A stretch of DNA of 64,000 nt, from the NCBI RefSeq assembly GCF_023634655.1, contig NZ_JAMKMS010000010.1, positions 1 through 64,000 on the forward strand. The letters are read 5' to 3'. Below, piece by piece: positions 45,908 to 55,304 of this stretch (within the stretch, counting starts at the first letter, position 1; each line of letters opens with the position of its first letter). The DNA comes from Vibrio methylphosphonaticus (GTDB lineage Bacteria > Pseudomonadota > Gammaproteobacteria > Enterobacterales > Vibrionaceae). The notes beneath the pieces are model-generated. The model saw only the letters and a program-made list of their open reading frames with translations. It was not told where the DNA came from and did not search any database. The position numbers were made by a program, and so were the translations under genes.

Positions 45908-46174
45908 ATGCCAAAGGCGAAGAATCCTCTTGATAGCAAAATCATTGCACTGCTCCAAAACAGCGGAATGATCAAAAGTGAAGCACAACTTCAGTTAAAA
46001 AAGCACGTTTACAAACTAGAACCTAATGAAATAAAACAGATTAATAACTACTCGACACACTTTGGTTTAAATGCAAAGCAGAACTTGATTGATGAGATTT
46101 TAGATATTCGCCGAGACACCATGATTGCTAAGTTAACCTCACAATCTAAGGTACACGAGCTTGTAACGGATTAA
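45908..46174 (+). CDS. Small unknown cytoplasmic protein
   Basis: 88 residues, Lys/Gln/Asn/Ile-rich and probably helical, with no signal peptide or membrane segment. GAAG lies before the ATG. The frame and its composition look like a real gene but no family was recognised. It is alone, after the rpiR gene. Confidence 0.5.
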   Translation: MPKAKNPLDSKIIALLQNSGMIKSEAQLQLKKHVYKLEPNEIKQINNYSTHFGLNAKQNLIDEILDIRRDTMIAKLTSQSKVHELVTD

Positions 46175-46629
46175 CCAATTTGACCATGTCGCTAGGATTT
46201 GCGTCATGAGGAAAAGTTCGTCACATACCAAATTAAATGTCATACAGAATATCTAACGTGAAACACAATGGTCGGGTGGACGACACGTGTTACCAAGTGC
46301 CAACTAGAAGACTTCTACGCAACCTCATTGACCAGCCAGCCCCCACCTACTATCTCAATTAAACCGCCTAGACCGCCAACTTCTTGAAAACGAAGATCTT
46401 CTAAGGCGCTTAACTCATCAGTCACTTCAATCAATTTGAGCAAAAAACCTCATCCGACTCTTAACGAGTGTGTATTTTAAAGGTAGAACTCAGCATCAAT
46501 GTGTCACTACATGCAATAATGCAGGTTAGATAGCCGAAACCAAGACTAGCCAAACATTATTTAATCCATATAAACCTGAAATTCGCTTAGAATTAATGCT
46601 GAATTAGCTCAATAACGAACAGGGTACGA
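46175..46629. other. Gene-free region with one candidate peptide
   Basis: 455 bases before the AraC gene. It holds the 42-codon minus-strand frame at 46315-46443 (listed). No terminator with a proper T-run and no operator repeats were recognised. Confidence 0.4.
46315..46443 (-). CDS. Candidate 42-residue glycine-rich peptide
   Basis: TTG start with GAGG about 4-5 bases upstream, stop TAG. Acidic first half (EVTDELSALEDLRFQEVGG) followed by a hydrophobic Gly-rich tail (LGGLIEIVGGGWLVNEVA). The Gly-Gly pairs recall double-glycine leader bacteriocins, but the hydrophobic positions of a true leader are off by one and no transporter is nearby. Could be a random frame. Confidence 0.3.
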   Translation of the reverse strand: MLKLIEVTDELSALEDLRFQEVGGLGGLIEIVGGGWLVNEVA

Positions 46630-47469
46630 ATGATCACTTGGAAGCAATCTCTAGATGGATATGAATGGCTAATTCATCAGATTTGGTACCTAGAAGTTGG
46701 GCATGATGAAACCATTGCGGCGCCGCCACAATTGATCCCGAACCCGAGAGCGCATCTGCTCTTTACCCCTCCTACTCAGAATTACCATTATGACAACGGG
46801 CAGCAGATCATGACGGGTCATGGTAGCCATTTGCTCTCGGCATCGGAACATTTGCTTATCATGGATGATGTAGCTCCCTTAAAGCGAATTGGCATCACCT
46901 TTCAACCAGACGCGCTCTATTTGATCAACCAAAAATCTTCTGAGCTAACAAACCAATGTGGCTGGTACGATTGGCTGGAGACACACTTCAATCCGCAGTT
47001 TCAACGGGAATTATTGAACTGCGTTTCTCAGCAAGAGATTGTTGACTGTATCGAAACGCAGCTGAAACACTTGGGATTGAGTTATCGGCAAGACAAAGCG
47101 CATTCGCTGGTGAATCGAGCTTTATCACTAATAGGCGAGTGGTTATCTGAAAATGATGCCATTGAATTGGATGTCGAACGGCTCGCACAGGGTTGTCATA
47201 GTACTCGGCGTACGCTTGAGCGTCACTTTCGGCAAGTCACGGGGCTTAGTATAAAGAAGTATCAATTGATGTTAAAACTCGAGCGGATGGTCATTGCACT
47301 TTATGAAGAAAAAGGGTCTGTGGATTGGGCTGAGTTTTCACAACGATTTGGGTTTAGCGATCAGTCACACCTTATCAAGCAACTTAAGCAGCAAATAAAG
47401 CGGACACCGAATCGTTATCTCGATCAGCGAGACCTCACCATCGATATCTATGGTGACTTTGAGCCGTAA
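46630..47469 (+). CDS. AraC-family regulator
   Basis: 279 residues. N-terminal sensing domain starting WKQSLDGYEWLIHQIWYLEV (DUF6597-like), then the AraC HTH pair near 175-265 with LAQGCHSTRRTLERHFRQVTG and the second helix in FSQRFGFSDQSHLIKQLKQQI. Monocistronic, upstream of a GNAT gene on the same strand. Target unknown. Confidence 0.85.
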   Translation: MITWKQSLDGYEWLIHQIWYLEVGHDETIAAPPQLIPNPRAHLLFTPPTQNYHYDNGQQIMTGHGSHLLSASEHLLIMDDVAPLKRIGITFQPDALYLINQKSSELTNQCGWYDWLETHFNPQFQRELLNCVSQQEIVDCIETQLKHLGLSYRQDKAHSLVNRALSLIGEWLSENDAIELDVERLAQGCHSTRRTLERHFRQVTGLSIKKYQLMLKLERMVIALYEEKGSVDWAEFSQRFGFSDQSHLIKQLKQQIKRTPNRYLDQRDLTIDIYGDFEP

Positions 47470-47538
47470 TTTGTCGCAAAAGTACAATTCACTTCTGGTG
47501 AAAGCCATTAAGATAGCCCGTAAATAACGAGGTAACCC

Positions 47539-48123
47539 ATGTCATATTCAAAATTAAAACACGGCGAGTCAATGCCATTAAGCGACACGCTATCTATCCA
47601 ATTAATCCAACAGAAAGATCTCGTCGATATCTTCAAAATGTTTGAAGACGAAAAAGTTAACCAGTACCTTTTCTTTGCACCGGCAGACGAAAGCTTATAT
47701 CAAGCCTTTTTTGGTCCTATCGTTGAAAACACTGAAGCGGCGCTTAAAGAACAGCAATGGCCGGACAATCCAACGTTTGTCATTAGAGATCATCAAGGGC
47801 AGTACATGGGGATGACGGCGATTACTCAAGTGATGTTCTTAGAGGGCAACCGCGAAGTAGGCTATCAGCTTCCAGTGCATGCATGGGGTCAAGGTATCGC
47901 CACTCTAGCTTGCCAACTGATGACTGAATTAGCGTTTAACGACCTGGGCAGCCATAAAGTGTGCGCGGACTGTTACGGCTCTAATACTGGCTCGTACAAG
48001 ACACTTGAAAAATGTGGCTATGTTCAGGAAGGTGCGCATGCTGACTACTACAAAACGGCACAAGGGTTTGATTCTAAACTGTTCTATGGTCTCACTAAGC
48101 AGCAGTATTTAAACAACGCTTGA
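47539..48123 (+). CDS. GNAT-family N-acetyltransferase (RimJ/RimL type)
   Basis: 194 residues, acetyl-CoA transferase fold: EVGYQLPVHAWGQGIATLA with the Q/RxxGxA/G motif A near 115-130, and NTGSYKTLEKCGYVQEG typical of the RimJ/RimL group near 157-172. 69 bases downstream of the AraC gene and perhaps co-transcribed. Substrate unknown. Confidence 0.85.
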   Translation: MSYSKLKHGESMPLSDTLSIQLIQQKDLVDIFKMFEDEKVNQYLFFAPADESLYQAFFGPIVENTEAALKEQQWPDNPTFVIRDHQGQYMGMTAITQVMFLEGNREVGYQLPVHAWGQGIATLACQLMTELAFNDLGSHKVCADCYGSNTGSYKTLEKCGYVQEGAHADYYKTAQGFDSKLFYGLTKQQYLNNA

Positions 48124-48151
48124 TACCCGTGTCCTATCGAATTATGAGAAG

Positions 48152-48196
48152 TTAAGTGGTTAAGTGGTTAAGTGGTTAAGTGGTTAAGTGGTTAAG
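48152..48196 (+). repeat. 8-bp tandem repeat (TTAAGTGG)n
   Basis: Five exact copies plus a partial copy (TTAAG) between convergent genes. Its AAGTGGTTAA can pair with TTAACCACTT at 48221-48230 inside the 3' end of the AlkD-like gene, so the array can form alternative hairpins at the end of that transcript. Confidence 0.95.
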
Positions 48197-48200
48197 GCTA

Positions 48201-48884
48201 TCAAATAAGCTTTTTGCTCTTTAACCACTTTAACCCTTCTCTTTTGGCCAGTCCGTCAATTTTCTCTATTTCGATAAATCGAACGACAGATTCTGCATCG
48301 GTTTTTGAATACTCTCTTAGCATCCATCCAATGGCTTTTTGAATGAAAAACTCTTTGTCTGAGCGATTCTCTCGAATAAGTTCAAACAGTAGATCCTTGT
48401 CAGTCTCCTGTTTGAACTTTAACTGATAAAGTAATGTAGAACGGCGCAACCAAATATTGTCTGAAAGACGCCAGCGCCCTATTACCTCTGACGTTTCTTC
48501 AGGAAAGCGACGATAAAAGCTGGCTAGGATATGAGTCGCTAGCATGTCCACCGTATCCCACCATGATTTCGTCGTGATCCAACGTTCTAAATCCTTCAGC
48601 ATAGCCAGTGGCAATTGTTGCTTTAATTTGATGAGTAGGTCTACCGCGACCAATTGAAACTCGCGTTCGGGTGACGCCCATAACTCATCAATCACGTCTG
48701 GGATTTCATCAAAAGAAGGGAGCTGCTCTTTAGCAAATAACGGCTTTAATGCTGTTCTTCTTGGCATCGATTGAATACCGAAGAACTGATATTGCCCACG
48801 CATGTATGCTTTCATAAAACTGGCGTTTTCAGCGTTCGCCAGAGGTTCCAACGCCAGTTTTACAGATTGATTCCACGAATGCAT
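48201..48884 (-). CDS. AlkD-like DNA alkylation repair protein
   Basis: 227 residues of HEAT-like helical repeats, the DNA_alkylation_repair (AlkD) family. AlkD excises N3- and N7-alkylpurines without base flipping, using Trp and Asp residues; here the corresponding positions appear in SWWDTVDMLATHIL near 105-118 and KAIGWMLREY near 185-194. Ends in the TTAAGTGG array. Lies 41 bases after the DUF1989 gene. Confidence 0.85.
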   Translation of the reverse strand: MHSWNQSVKLALEPLANAENASFMKAYMRGQYQFFGIQSMPRRTALKPLFAKEQLPSFDEIPDVIDELWASPEREFQLVAVDLLIKLKQQLPLAMLKDLERWITTKSWWDTVDMLATHILASFYRRFPEETSEVIGRWRLSDNIWLRRSTLLYQLKFKQETDKDLLFELIRENRSDKEFFIQKAIGWMLREYSKTDAESVVRFIEIEKIDGLAKREGLKWLKSKKLI

Positions 48885-48925
48885 AACTTAACTCCACTCC
48901 TCGATACTAATTTTAAGCTAACCTG

Positions 48926-49663
48926 CTAGTCTCGCCATTCTAGAATTTCGAACCCTAGTCCTTTTGCGCTCACTTTATCAGGTTCCGTCATAGGGACCGA
49001 ATAATCGCCAACAGGGCAAGCTGAGACAGCAACAAGTATGTCCATATCGGCCACAAATTCCACGTAGTCACCCGGACTACTTTGGCTAGGCATACTATCA
49101 CCACTGCCATCCATCTGGATAAAACTAGGTTGGAACACCATAAAGTTATCGTGAATGATGTCTTGCTCTCCCATGCCAAACTCCGTCACAGCCTGAATAC
49201 CGTTATCATGACAGCTGTTATGCCCTTTCACTCCACTTAGTAATTCCCATTGAGCTTGAGTACAGTGTCCGCCCAACGCAACGTGGTTATGGAAGTGTTC
49301 AGGTAGAACTGGATTTCCAGAATGCTCCACCAGCATGGTGGCCATTGGTCGAACATTAGGCATGCACGACCATAGTTGATTATACTGCGCTAGGTAAGCC
49401 CCTTCGTACAAGAAGGTGGTATGTCCCATAAAATGTTCTGTGCGGTCATGTTGGTTAAACACCCACACATCCCCTATCTGAGGACCATCCGCTTGAATAA
49501 TACGGAACACTTGCCCTTTATTTACTTTAAACGCTTTCCCGCTGTGGCGTTCAATGTACCCTTTAGATACTGAGTGCAGCTGGTCTCGCTTTGTCATCAT
49601 CTCAAGGTACTTATTGTCGATAGGTGTGCCCATCAGCATGCCGCTTGTTTTTGTCTTTTGCAT
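48926..49663 (-). CDS. DUF1989 (urea carboxylase-associated) protein
   Basis: 245 residues. The DUF1989 domain is recognised by GQVFRIIQADGPQIGDVWVFNQHDR near 50-75, LWSCMPNVRPMATML, the Cys/His-bearing GHNSCHDNG near 147-155, and VEFVADMDILVAVSACPVGD near the end. Family members sit beside urea carboxylase or guanidine-carboxylase systems, none of which is here. Co-transcribed with the SDR gene 11 bases upstream. Function unknown. Confidence 0.8.
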   Translation of the reverse strand: MQKTKTSGMLMGTPIDNKYLEMMTKRDQLHSVSKGYIERHSGKAFKVNKGQVFRIIQADGPQIGDVWVFNQHDRTEHFMGHTTFLYEGAYLAQYNQLWSCMPNVRPMATMLVEHSGNPVLPEHFHNHVALGGHCTQAQWELLSGVKGHNSCHDNGIQAVTEFGMGEQDIIHDNFMVFQPSFIQMDGSGDSMPSQSSPGDYVEFVADMDILVAVSACPVGDYSVPMTEPDKVSAKGLGFEILEWRD

Positions 49664-49674
49664 AATTTAGCCCC

Positions 49675-50415
49675 TTACCAGTTGATTCGCTGACGGTCTG
49701 TAAAGAAACCGGCTGTCGGTCCATTTTCATCAAGTGTTGCCAGCCAAGCAGGTGTATCTGCCCCCTCTTTTACTGTTTTTGGTCGCTCTTGCGCCTCACC
49801 GTAGTCAGGTAAATCGTCGAGGTTCATATCCGTTTCTACCCAACCAGGGCAACAACTGTTCACTTTTCCATTGAAGGGTTCGAGCGCTTTGGCAAAGAGC
49901 ACGGTGTTGGCATTAACCCCCACCTTACTCATTTGGTAGGCGGCGCAGATATCATCTTTGAGAGGTGAATTCATATCACTTAGCTGCTCTAACTGAGCCA
50001 CTTGAGTCGCTAAATTAACAATGCGGGGAGCCTTAGATTTTTTAAGCAGCGGAACCAACGACTGCGTGAGCAAAAACGGCCCTATTTGGTTAATCTCCAG
50101 AACATCACGAAGCATTTGCTCTTGAAGCTCGATTGGGCCAATCCCAAAGTCTTTGAGGATGGCAGCGTTATTCACCAACACATCCAGCTGACCAAACTTC
50201 GACTGAATGACATTGTAAGCAGCAGTGAAAGTCGTGCTGTCTGCTAAGTTAAGATCAACCGCGATAGCATGGTGACCGCTTTGTCTAAACTGTGCGGCTT
50301 TTTCACTGCAATCTTGAATATCGGCCATCACTACCGCATACCCTTTGGCAAGTAAAAGCTCACACGTTGCATAACCAATTCCTTGGTAAGCGCCGGTAAT
50401 CATTGCTACTTTCAT
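49675..50415 (-). CDS. SDR-family oxidoreductase
   Basis: 246 residues, classical SDR: TGAYQGIG (7-14), NNAA near 88, and the active-site YQMSK near 160-164. It shares an operon with the DUF1989 gene and is divergent from an AraC regulator. The carbonyl-reductase-like EMN-type loop CCPGWVETDM near 189 is visible. Substrate unknown. Confidence 0.85.
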   Translation of the reverse strand: MKVAMITGAYQGIGYATCELLLAKGYAVVMADIQDCSEKAAQFRQSGHHAIAVDLNLADSTTFTAAYNVIQSKFGQLDVLVNNAAILKDFGIGPIELQEQMLRDVLEINQIGPFLLTQSLVPLLKKSKAPRIVNLATQVAQLEQLSDMNSPLKDDICAAYQMSKVGVNANTVLFAKALEPFNGKVNSCCPGWVETDMNLDDLPDYGEAQERPKTVKEGADTPAWLATLDENGPTAGFFTDRQRINW

Positions 50416-50510
50416 ATTCTTTCTCCTACAAGTTATTACTTGCCTTTTACTATATCGAACTTGTCTTTATAATATTTGTCCTTATAGCTCAATCTGATGC
50501 GGAGACGAAT

Positions 50511-51554
50511 ATGGATATTGCAAAAGCACTAGGCTCTCTAGCGATCGAGAATGACTACAATCATGACACGCTAAAAAACCTAAAAACATTATTCCGACGC
50601 TATCAACTCACGAATTCATTGAGCATTCACATCGATGAATTACTTCTTTCTAAGCAAGATATTGGTCGAGTCGCGCTTAGACAGATCCAGAAAACATCAA
50701 TAGAAAATATGCTTCAAGCAGGACACTCGGATGCTGGGTTTGCTCTGGGAGGCTTATTCAACGTGGCAAGTTTTGGGGCGTTTAATATTGCGTTACAAAG
50801 CGCGCCTAACCTAGCAAGTTCTGTACGTTTGATTTCGCAGTATGCACCTCAGTTTGAGGCGATTCTAAAAATACACCTATGCGAAGACACTAGTAGACTT
50901 TACATTGGGTTTTCAGACGACCAGTCCCCCCTTGCATGGCAGTATGAAGATGCGCTCATGGCTTGTTGGCAAATGCTCACACAATTGGCACAAACCCAGC
51001 TAACGCCGCGAAGAGTATCGCTGCAAGCCCCAGCAAAAAAGCACAGTATCGCGCGCACATCGCCCTTTTCGGTTGATATTGAATTCAATGCTCAACGTAC
51101 ATTTATCGAGCTACCTAAAGCCGACTGGTTAAGATCAATCGGTGCGCCATCGTCAACCGTAACATCGCTATTCGAATCATGGGCGGTACATAGCAATCAA
51201 GAGAATATGATGTGGTTATCTGAGCTCTATCGGACTATCTATGAGCAACTATCTCGGCAAGGAAAACCCGTTAACCTAACTCTCATTGCCAACCAATCCC
51301 ACTGCAGTATTGCAACAGTTAAACGTCGCCTAGCCAAGCATGACAAAACGTTAACTCAGATGAAAGATGAGGTTGCTATGCTGGTGAGTTACCACTATAT
51401 CACCATGACAACGCTACCATTTCTCACCATCGCCGACTGGCTTGGTTTTAGCGACAGCGCCAATTTTTGTAGAGCTTGTAAACGGTGGTTTAGAACTACA
51501 CCAAGTGCACTACGTAACGCGACCTCGGCAACCACTATGGCGAAAAACGGTTAG
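50511..51554 (+). CDS. AraC-family regulator with N-terminal sensing domain
   Basis: 347 residues from ATG 50511, which has GGAG upstream; a frame extension to 50403 would overlap the divergent SDR gene. N-terminal part has the Arabinose_bd-like/OruR pattern (FALGGLFNVASFGAF and IALQSAPNLASSV), C-terminal part is an AraC helix-turn-helix with TLIANQSHCSIATVKRRLAKH and IADWLGFSDSANFCRACKRWF. Divergent from the SDR-DUF1989 operon and probably its regulator. Confidence 0.82.
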   Translation: MDIAKALGSLAIENDYNHDTLKNLKTLFRRYQLTNSLSIHIDELLLSKQDIGRVALRQIQKTSIENMLQAGHSDAGFALGGLFNVASFGAFNIALQSAPNLASSVRLISQYAPQFEAILKIHLCEDTSRLYIGFSDDQSPLAWQYEDALMACWQMLTQLAQTQLTPRRVSLQAPAKKHSIARTSPFSVDIEFNAQRTFIELPKADWLRSIGAPSSTVTSLFESWAVHSNQENMMWLSELYRTIYEQLSRQGKPVNLTLIANQSHCSIATVKRRLAKHDKTLTQMKDEVAMLVSYHYITMTTLPFLTIADWLGFSDSANFCRACKRWFRTTPSALRNATSATTMAKNG

Positions 51555-51572
51555 TTTTCGTGGTGTTATTAA

Positions 51573-51728
51573 ATGGCTACCTTAAGCTGTGGGCGCTTAT
51601 TTGAAATGCCGAGTTACCAGCACTCGTATAATGAAGAGAAATTAGGTCAAGGCGTTGAGTACGTGATGAATGACGACGCGAACAAAGTGATAATGAAAGA
51701 CGGCAAGGTCGACAAAAAGACCTTATAG
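51573..51728 (+). CDS. Short unassigned ORF
   Basis: 51 codons, ATG to TAG, 18 bases after the AraC stop. Polar and charged (QGVEYVMNDDANKVIMKDGK) with no clear ribosome site or family. A strong terminator follows 40 bases later, which would fit a short downstream gene. Confidence 0.3.
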   Translation: MATLSCGRLFEMPSYQHSYNEEKLGQGVEYVMNDDANKVIMKDGKVDKKTL

Positions 51729-51766
51729 CCTGAATGTAACGGCTTAGTTGCAAACACCTTAAATGT

Positions 51767-51794
51767 AAAAAGAGCCCAATATTAGGCTCTTTTT
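51767..51794. terminator. Bidirectional terminator
   Basis: Perfect 10-bp stem AAAAAGAGCC (51767-51776) / GGCTCTTTTT (51785-51794) with an 8-base loop; T-runs on both strands. Serves the AraC side and the convergent DUF3299 gene. Confidence 0.9.
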
Positions 51795-51812
51795 GTAAGC
51801 AATAACATGAAA

Positions 51813-52463
51813 CTACTCATGATAGTCAACGACCGATGAAGCATTGAGTTGGTAACCCATCGTCACGTCAGCATCCCCATCAACAAGGTAGACATTATCT
51901 GTCTTTAAGTTGGAGGAAATCACGCCTTCAACCCAAACCGGATATTGCACGGTGTCCACTTCATATCCTTGCGGATAGGACACTCGGACAATTTGATTCG
52001 CCGCAGGAGGAGGCAAATGAATGCAAGCCCCAGCGGTAGGAACAAGCAAAAATTCCGTTGCGACTAGAGGCGCGCTAAATTCGATGGGAACGAGAAACCC
52101 CGGAATTTTGACGTTCTGCCCATCAAAGTCAGACGTTACGGCTTGTGCGACACGCTGCTCATTTTGGATATACTCGGCGCGAAGTTTTAGTAATCCATCC
52201 GCATTTAATCCATCCGCTTTTAGGGTTGCTTTAAGTTCAAGTAAATCTTTCTTGGTCTCGGGATCATCAAATTGACTAAGCGTGAGTATTTGCTGAAGAA
52301 TCATTTTTTGTTGATAGCTTAGCTCTGGCAACACCATTTGATTTTCTACCTGTGCGGGTTTTAAATCCTGCCAATCTAATTGGGTTGGTTCACTAGAAAA
52401 ACTACAAAATGATACAGCCGATAACGAAATCATCGATGCAAAGAGGACGAATAATCTATTCAA
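51813..52463 (-). CDS. Exported DUF3299 protein
   Basis: 216 residues with signal peptide (first 23, ending CSFSSE). DUF3299 core: DFDGQNVKIPGFLVPIEF near 115 and ATEFLLVPTAGACIHLPPPAANQI near 135-160, a small beta-rich domain found in periplasmic proteins associated with MacB-like transporters in other genomes. The helical middle contains a short internal duplication (KADGLNADGL). Monocistronic. Confidence 0.75.
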   Translation of the reverse strand: MNRLFVLFASMISLSAVSFCSFSSEPTQLDWQDLKPAQVENQMVLPELSYQQKMILQQILTLSQFDDPETKKDLLELKATLKADGLNADGLLKLRAEYIQNEQRVAQAVTSDFDGQNVKIPGFLVPIEFSAPLVATEFLLVPTAGACIHLPPPAANQIVRVSYPQGYEVDTVQYPVWVEGVISSNLKTDNVYLVDGDADVTMGYQLNASSVVDYHE

Positions 52464-52741
52464 TGCTTGGGTTCACTTATTGGTTGGTGGGAAGTCACTC
52501 CAGGGACTTCATCGTCTGAGTAAAAAGCCGATGAAGCATACCATGCGACTTATTCTCATGTCTGGTATCTAATCTTTAAATGGTCAAAAACAGGCGTTGC
52601 TGAGTTGAACAAGTAAACGAGCGTTAACAGCCTGAACCTTAAGTCGTTGAGTTATGCCCAATTTAGATGCGTCGTTATGGTCGTTTTCAAAAACTGCGAT
52701 GACCAGAATAAACCGAGCACCTGAATTCGGCCTATTGGTGA

Positions 52742-53986
52742 CTATCCTCTGCGTTTTTTAAACGAATGCCAGCCTGCACTAAACATCGTTTTCAGTACCA
52801 CACCCAATGCGCTCAATTTCGGGTCAGCATCCTTTCCATCCGCGATTCGCCACATTTGATGTTCATACCAAACCAAACCAACCATCGCCATTTTATCGAG
52901 TGCAGGTTTGCCTGTCGTCGGCACAATCAAAGGCATACCGTAATTGGGGTTTTCAACAAGCTTATTTGGAAAGTCAGGATCGACCGCCATGGTACGCGCG
53001 ATGCCGATAAAATCGGTCGCGGAAGTGCTTAATGCTTCATTCATTGCAGGCGCGGTGCGAAAACCACCTGTCACTACGAGCGGTGTATCCACCAGCTTTC
53101 TCACTTTTTCCATATAATCCAAAAAATAAGCTTCGCGTTTGACGGTGCTCGCTTTGACGGGCTCATGTTTATCTTTAGCCCCCATCATTGAAGGGCTTTC
53201 ATAAGTCCCTCCCGATATTTCGATGAGATCAATGCCATTTGCACTAAGCGCTTGGACAACCTGCATAGACTCTTCTTCAGTAAAGCCCCCTTTCATAAAG
53301 TCGGCGCTGTTGAGTTTAATGCCCACAGGAAAGTCATTACCCACCTCACGACGGATCGCCTGATAAACCTCAACAACAAAACGAAGTCTATTCTCCAGTG
53401 ACCCTCCCCATTGGTCTTGACGCTGGTTATGCCTCGAAGATAAAAACTGGCTAACCAGATAACCATGCGCGCCATGAATTTGCACCCCGGTAAAACCCGC
53501 TTGCTTGGCAAGTTTGGCACTTAACGCGAATTTATTGATAATATCGTAGATTTCCGTTTCTTTTAGCTCACGCGGGGTATTAAAGCCTTTTTCTAATCCA
53601 CGTCCGAGTGAAATTGCAGAAGGGGCAACCGGCTCAGCGCATAAAAATTTCGGAATTTGCTTACCTGGATGGTTTAGTTGCATCCACACGTGAGTACCAT
53701 TTTGTTTTCCAGCGTCTGCCCACGCCCTAAAGCACGCTAAATCACTGTTCTCATCTAACACCACGTTTTTAGGCTCGCCCAACGCACCTCGGTCCACCAT
53801 AACATTACCCGTAATCGCTAAACCGATACCGCCTTCCGCCCATCGCTGATACAGGGTTACTAAGCCGGCTGTAGGGTTATGTTGCTTGTCAGCGAGCTGT
53901 TCACTCATCGCCGATTTAAACAGTCTATTTTTAATCGATTGACCATTCGTTAAGGAGAAAGACTCGCTGATATTAATTGAATTCAT
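52742..53986 (-). CDS. NADH:flavin oxidoreductase (old-yellow-enzyme family)
   Basis: 414 residues, FMN-binding TIM barrel. Substrate-binding His-Gly-Ala-His pair in QIHGAHGYLVSQFLSSRHNQR near 180-200, DQWGGSLENRLRF, and phosphate-binding TGGFRTAPAMNEAL near 325. Family reduces activated alkenes with NAD(P)H. Single gene between the DUF3299 gene and a methyltransferase. Confidence 0.88.
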   Translation of the reverse strand: MNSINISESFSLTNGQSIKNRLFKSAMSEQLADKQHNPTAGLVTLYQRWAEGGIGLAITGNVMVDRGALGEPKNVVLDENSDLACFRAWADAGKQNGTHVWMQLNHPGKQIPKFLCAEPVAPSAISLGRGLEKGFNTPRELKETEIYDIINKFALSAKLAKQAGFTGVQIHGAHGYLVSQFLSSRHNQRQDQWGGSLENRLRFVVEVYQAIRREVGNDFPVGIKLNSADFMKGGFTEEESMQVVQALSANGIDLIEISGGTYESPSMMGAKDKHEPVKASTVKREAYFLDYMEKVRKLVDTPLVVTGGFRTAPAMNEALSTSATDFIGIARTMAVDPDFPNKLVENPNYGMPLIVPTTGKPALDKMAMVGLVWYEHQMWRIADGKDADPKLSALGVVLKTMFSAGWHSFKKRRG

Positions 53987-54090
53987 ACATACTCTTATGT
54001 GTTATCTGGTTTAGTGCGATGGCTTCGCCGTGCGCTTTATTATCGTTGGTGTCGAATTGTCGGGGTCGAAAACATCATTGTTTAGAAACG

Positions 54091-55044
54091 TCATTGTTGA
54101 GAAACATCATGGGCGAATGATTTAGCCATGACAAAATGTTCAAGCTTCATAATTTGTTGCTCAGGGATTTTTCTGCCGACCGGAGTAAAATACACGTCGT
54201 TGAGATCAGCCAACGATTTATTTTCTTGCAGTGAAAATCCTTTTTGAGACAACAACGTGTCGATTTCTTCCGCGCAATACAAGGATATCCACGGCTCACC
54301 AACTTTCGCCGATAACTGTTGAATCATTTTCGCTCGCTTCGCGGCTTTTGGGTAGCCTTGCCCAAAACAACGCTCAGGATCGGTGTTTAAAGCTTGATCG
54401 ACATAAGACATGATAAATGTCGCGTCTGTATGTTCAGTTAAGGCGGCTAATTCATCGATGGTCGATGCTAATGCCGCTTTGGTGATGTACTGAGAAACAC
54501 CCTCGAGTGTAAACACCGTTGATTTACTTCGGTCAAAACCGGCGGAAAGCAGTTGTTCACTAAGCGACTGGTGGTTAAAGTCAACGCTCACATAAGTCAC
54601 GTTTTCTTCATTTTTCAGCGCATTAGGCAGTTTTTCTCGCTTTCTAGCCTGGACATCGAATTGATCGACTTCAAAGATCGTCAGTGACGGTGGCAGTTCA
54701 AGGCGATGCGCTCTCGTATCATACCCTGCCCCTAAAATGACATATTGTTCCATACCATTCTGGGCACCGTCTTTAATACGATCATCAATAAAACGGGTTC
54801 GGGAAATTAGATGCTCATGGAACCCGGGGGCAAACTTTTGAGTCATCCAAACACTTAGTCTATGTCCCATCAGTTTGATTAAGCTCGTACCGAAAACAAA
54901 ACAAGCCGCATAAGGGTCATAGATGATGCGCTTTTTCGGGTTGGCAAGTGATTCAATCAAGCGTTGCTTCGCTACCCCTTGCGCGGTGCCATCTTTGCCA
55001 AATAATTCGTTCTTCATAAGCTCCCTTACATTAAAGACAGACAC
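54091..55044 (-). CDS. LCMT-type SAM-dependent methyltransferase
   Basis: 317 residues of the TIGR00027/leucine-carboxyl-methyltransferase group: SRTRFIDDRI near 80, VILGAGYDTRAHRL near 102-115 (SAM site), FEVDQ near 125, FTLEGVSQYI near 178. The frame starts with GTG at 55044; an ATG at 55017 is closer to AAGGGAG but with short spacing. Substrate unknown; relatives act in natural-product pathways. Confidence 0.8.
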   Translation of the reverse strand: MSVFNVRELMKNELFGKDGTAQGVAKQRLIESLANPKKRIIYDPYAACFVFGTSLIKLMGHRLSVWMTQKFAPGFHEHLISRTRFIDDRIKDGAQNGMEQYVILGAGYDTRAHRLELPPSLTIFEVDQFDVQARKREKLPNALKNEENVTYVSVDFNHQSLSEQLLSAGFDRSKSTVFTLEGVSQYITKAALASTIDELAALTEHTDATFIMSYVDQALNTDPERCFGQGYPKAAKRAKMIQQLSAKVGEPWISLYCAEEIDTLLSQKGFSLQENKSLADLNDVYFTPVGRKIPEQQIMKLEHFVMAKSFAHDVSQQ

Positions 55045-55304
55045 TCTAGCCCCAAGGTATCGACAATCAACACGCTACACTCTTTCACAAAACGAGGTCA
55101 ACTGATGATCGCGTAATTGAGACACACTCCGTCTCGCTTCTTCCACCGATACTCAATGTAATGATACGTCTGGTTACTAAGCAACAGCGATTATTTGATC
55201 TATTAGTAATGACAAGTCGCAGACAGTCAGTTACCATCGCCATTAAATATTAATGATAACTATTTTCACCTTTAACCACCACTTCATCACTAGCAGTATT
55301 TCTC

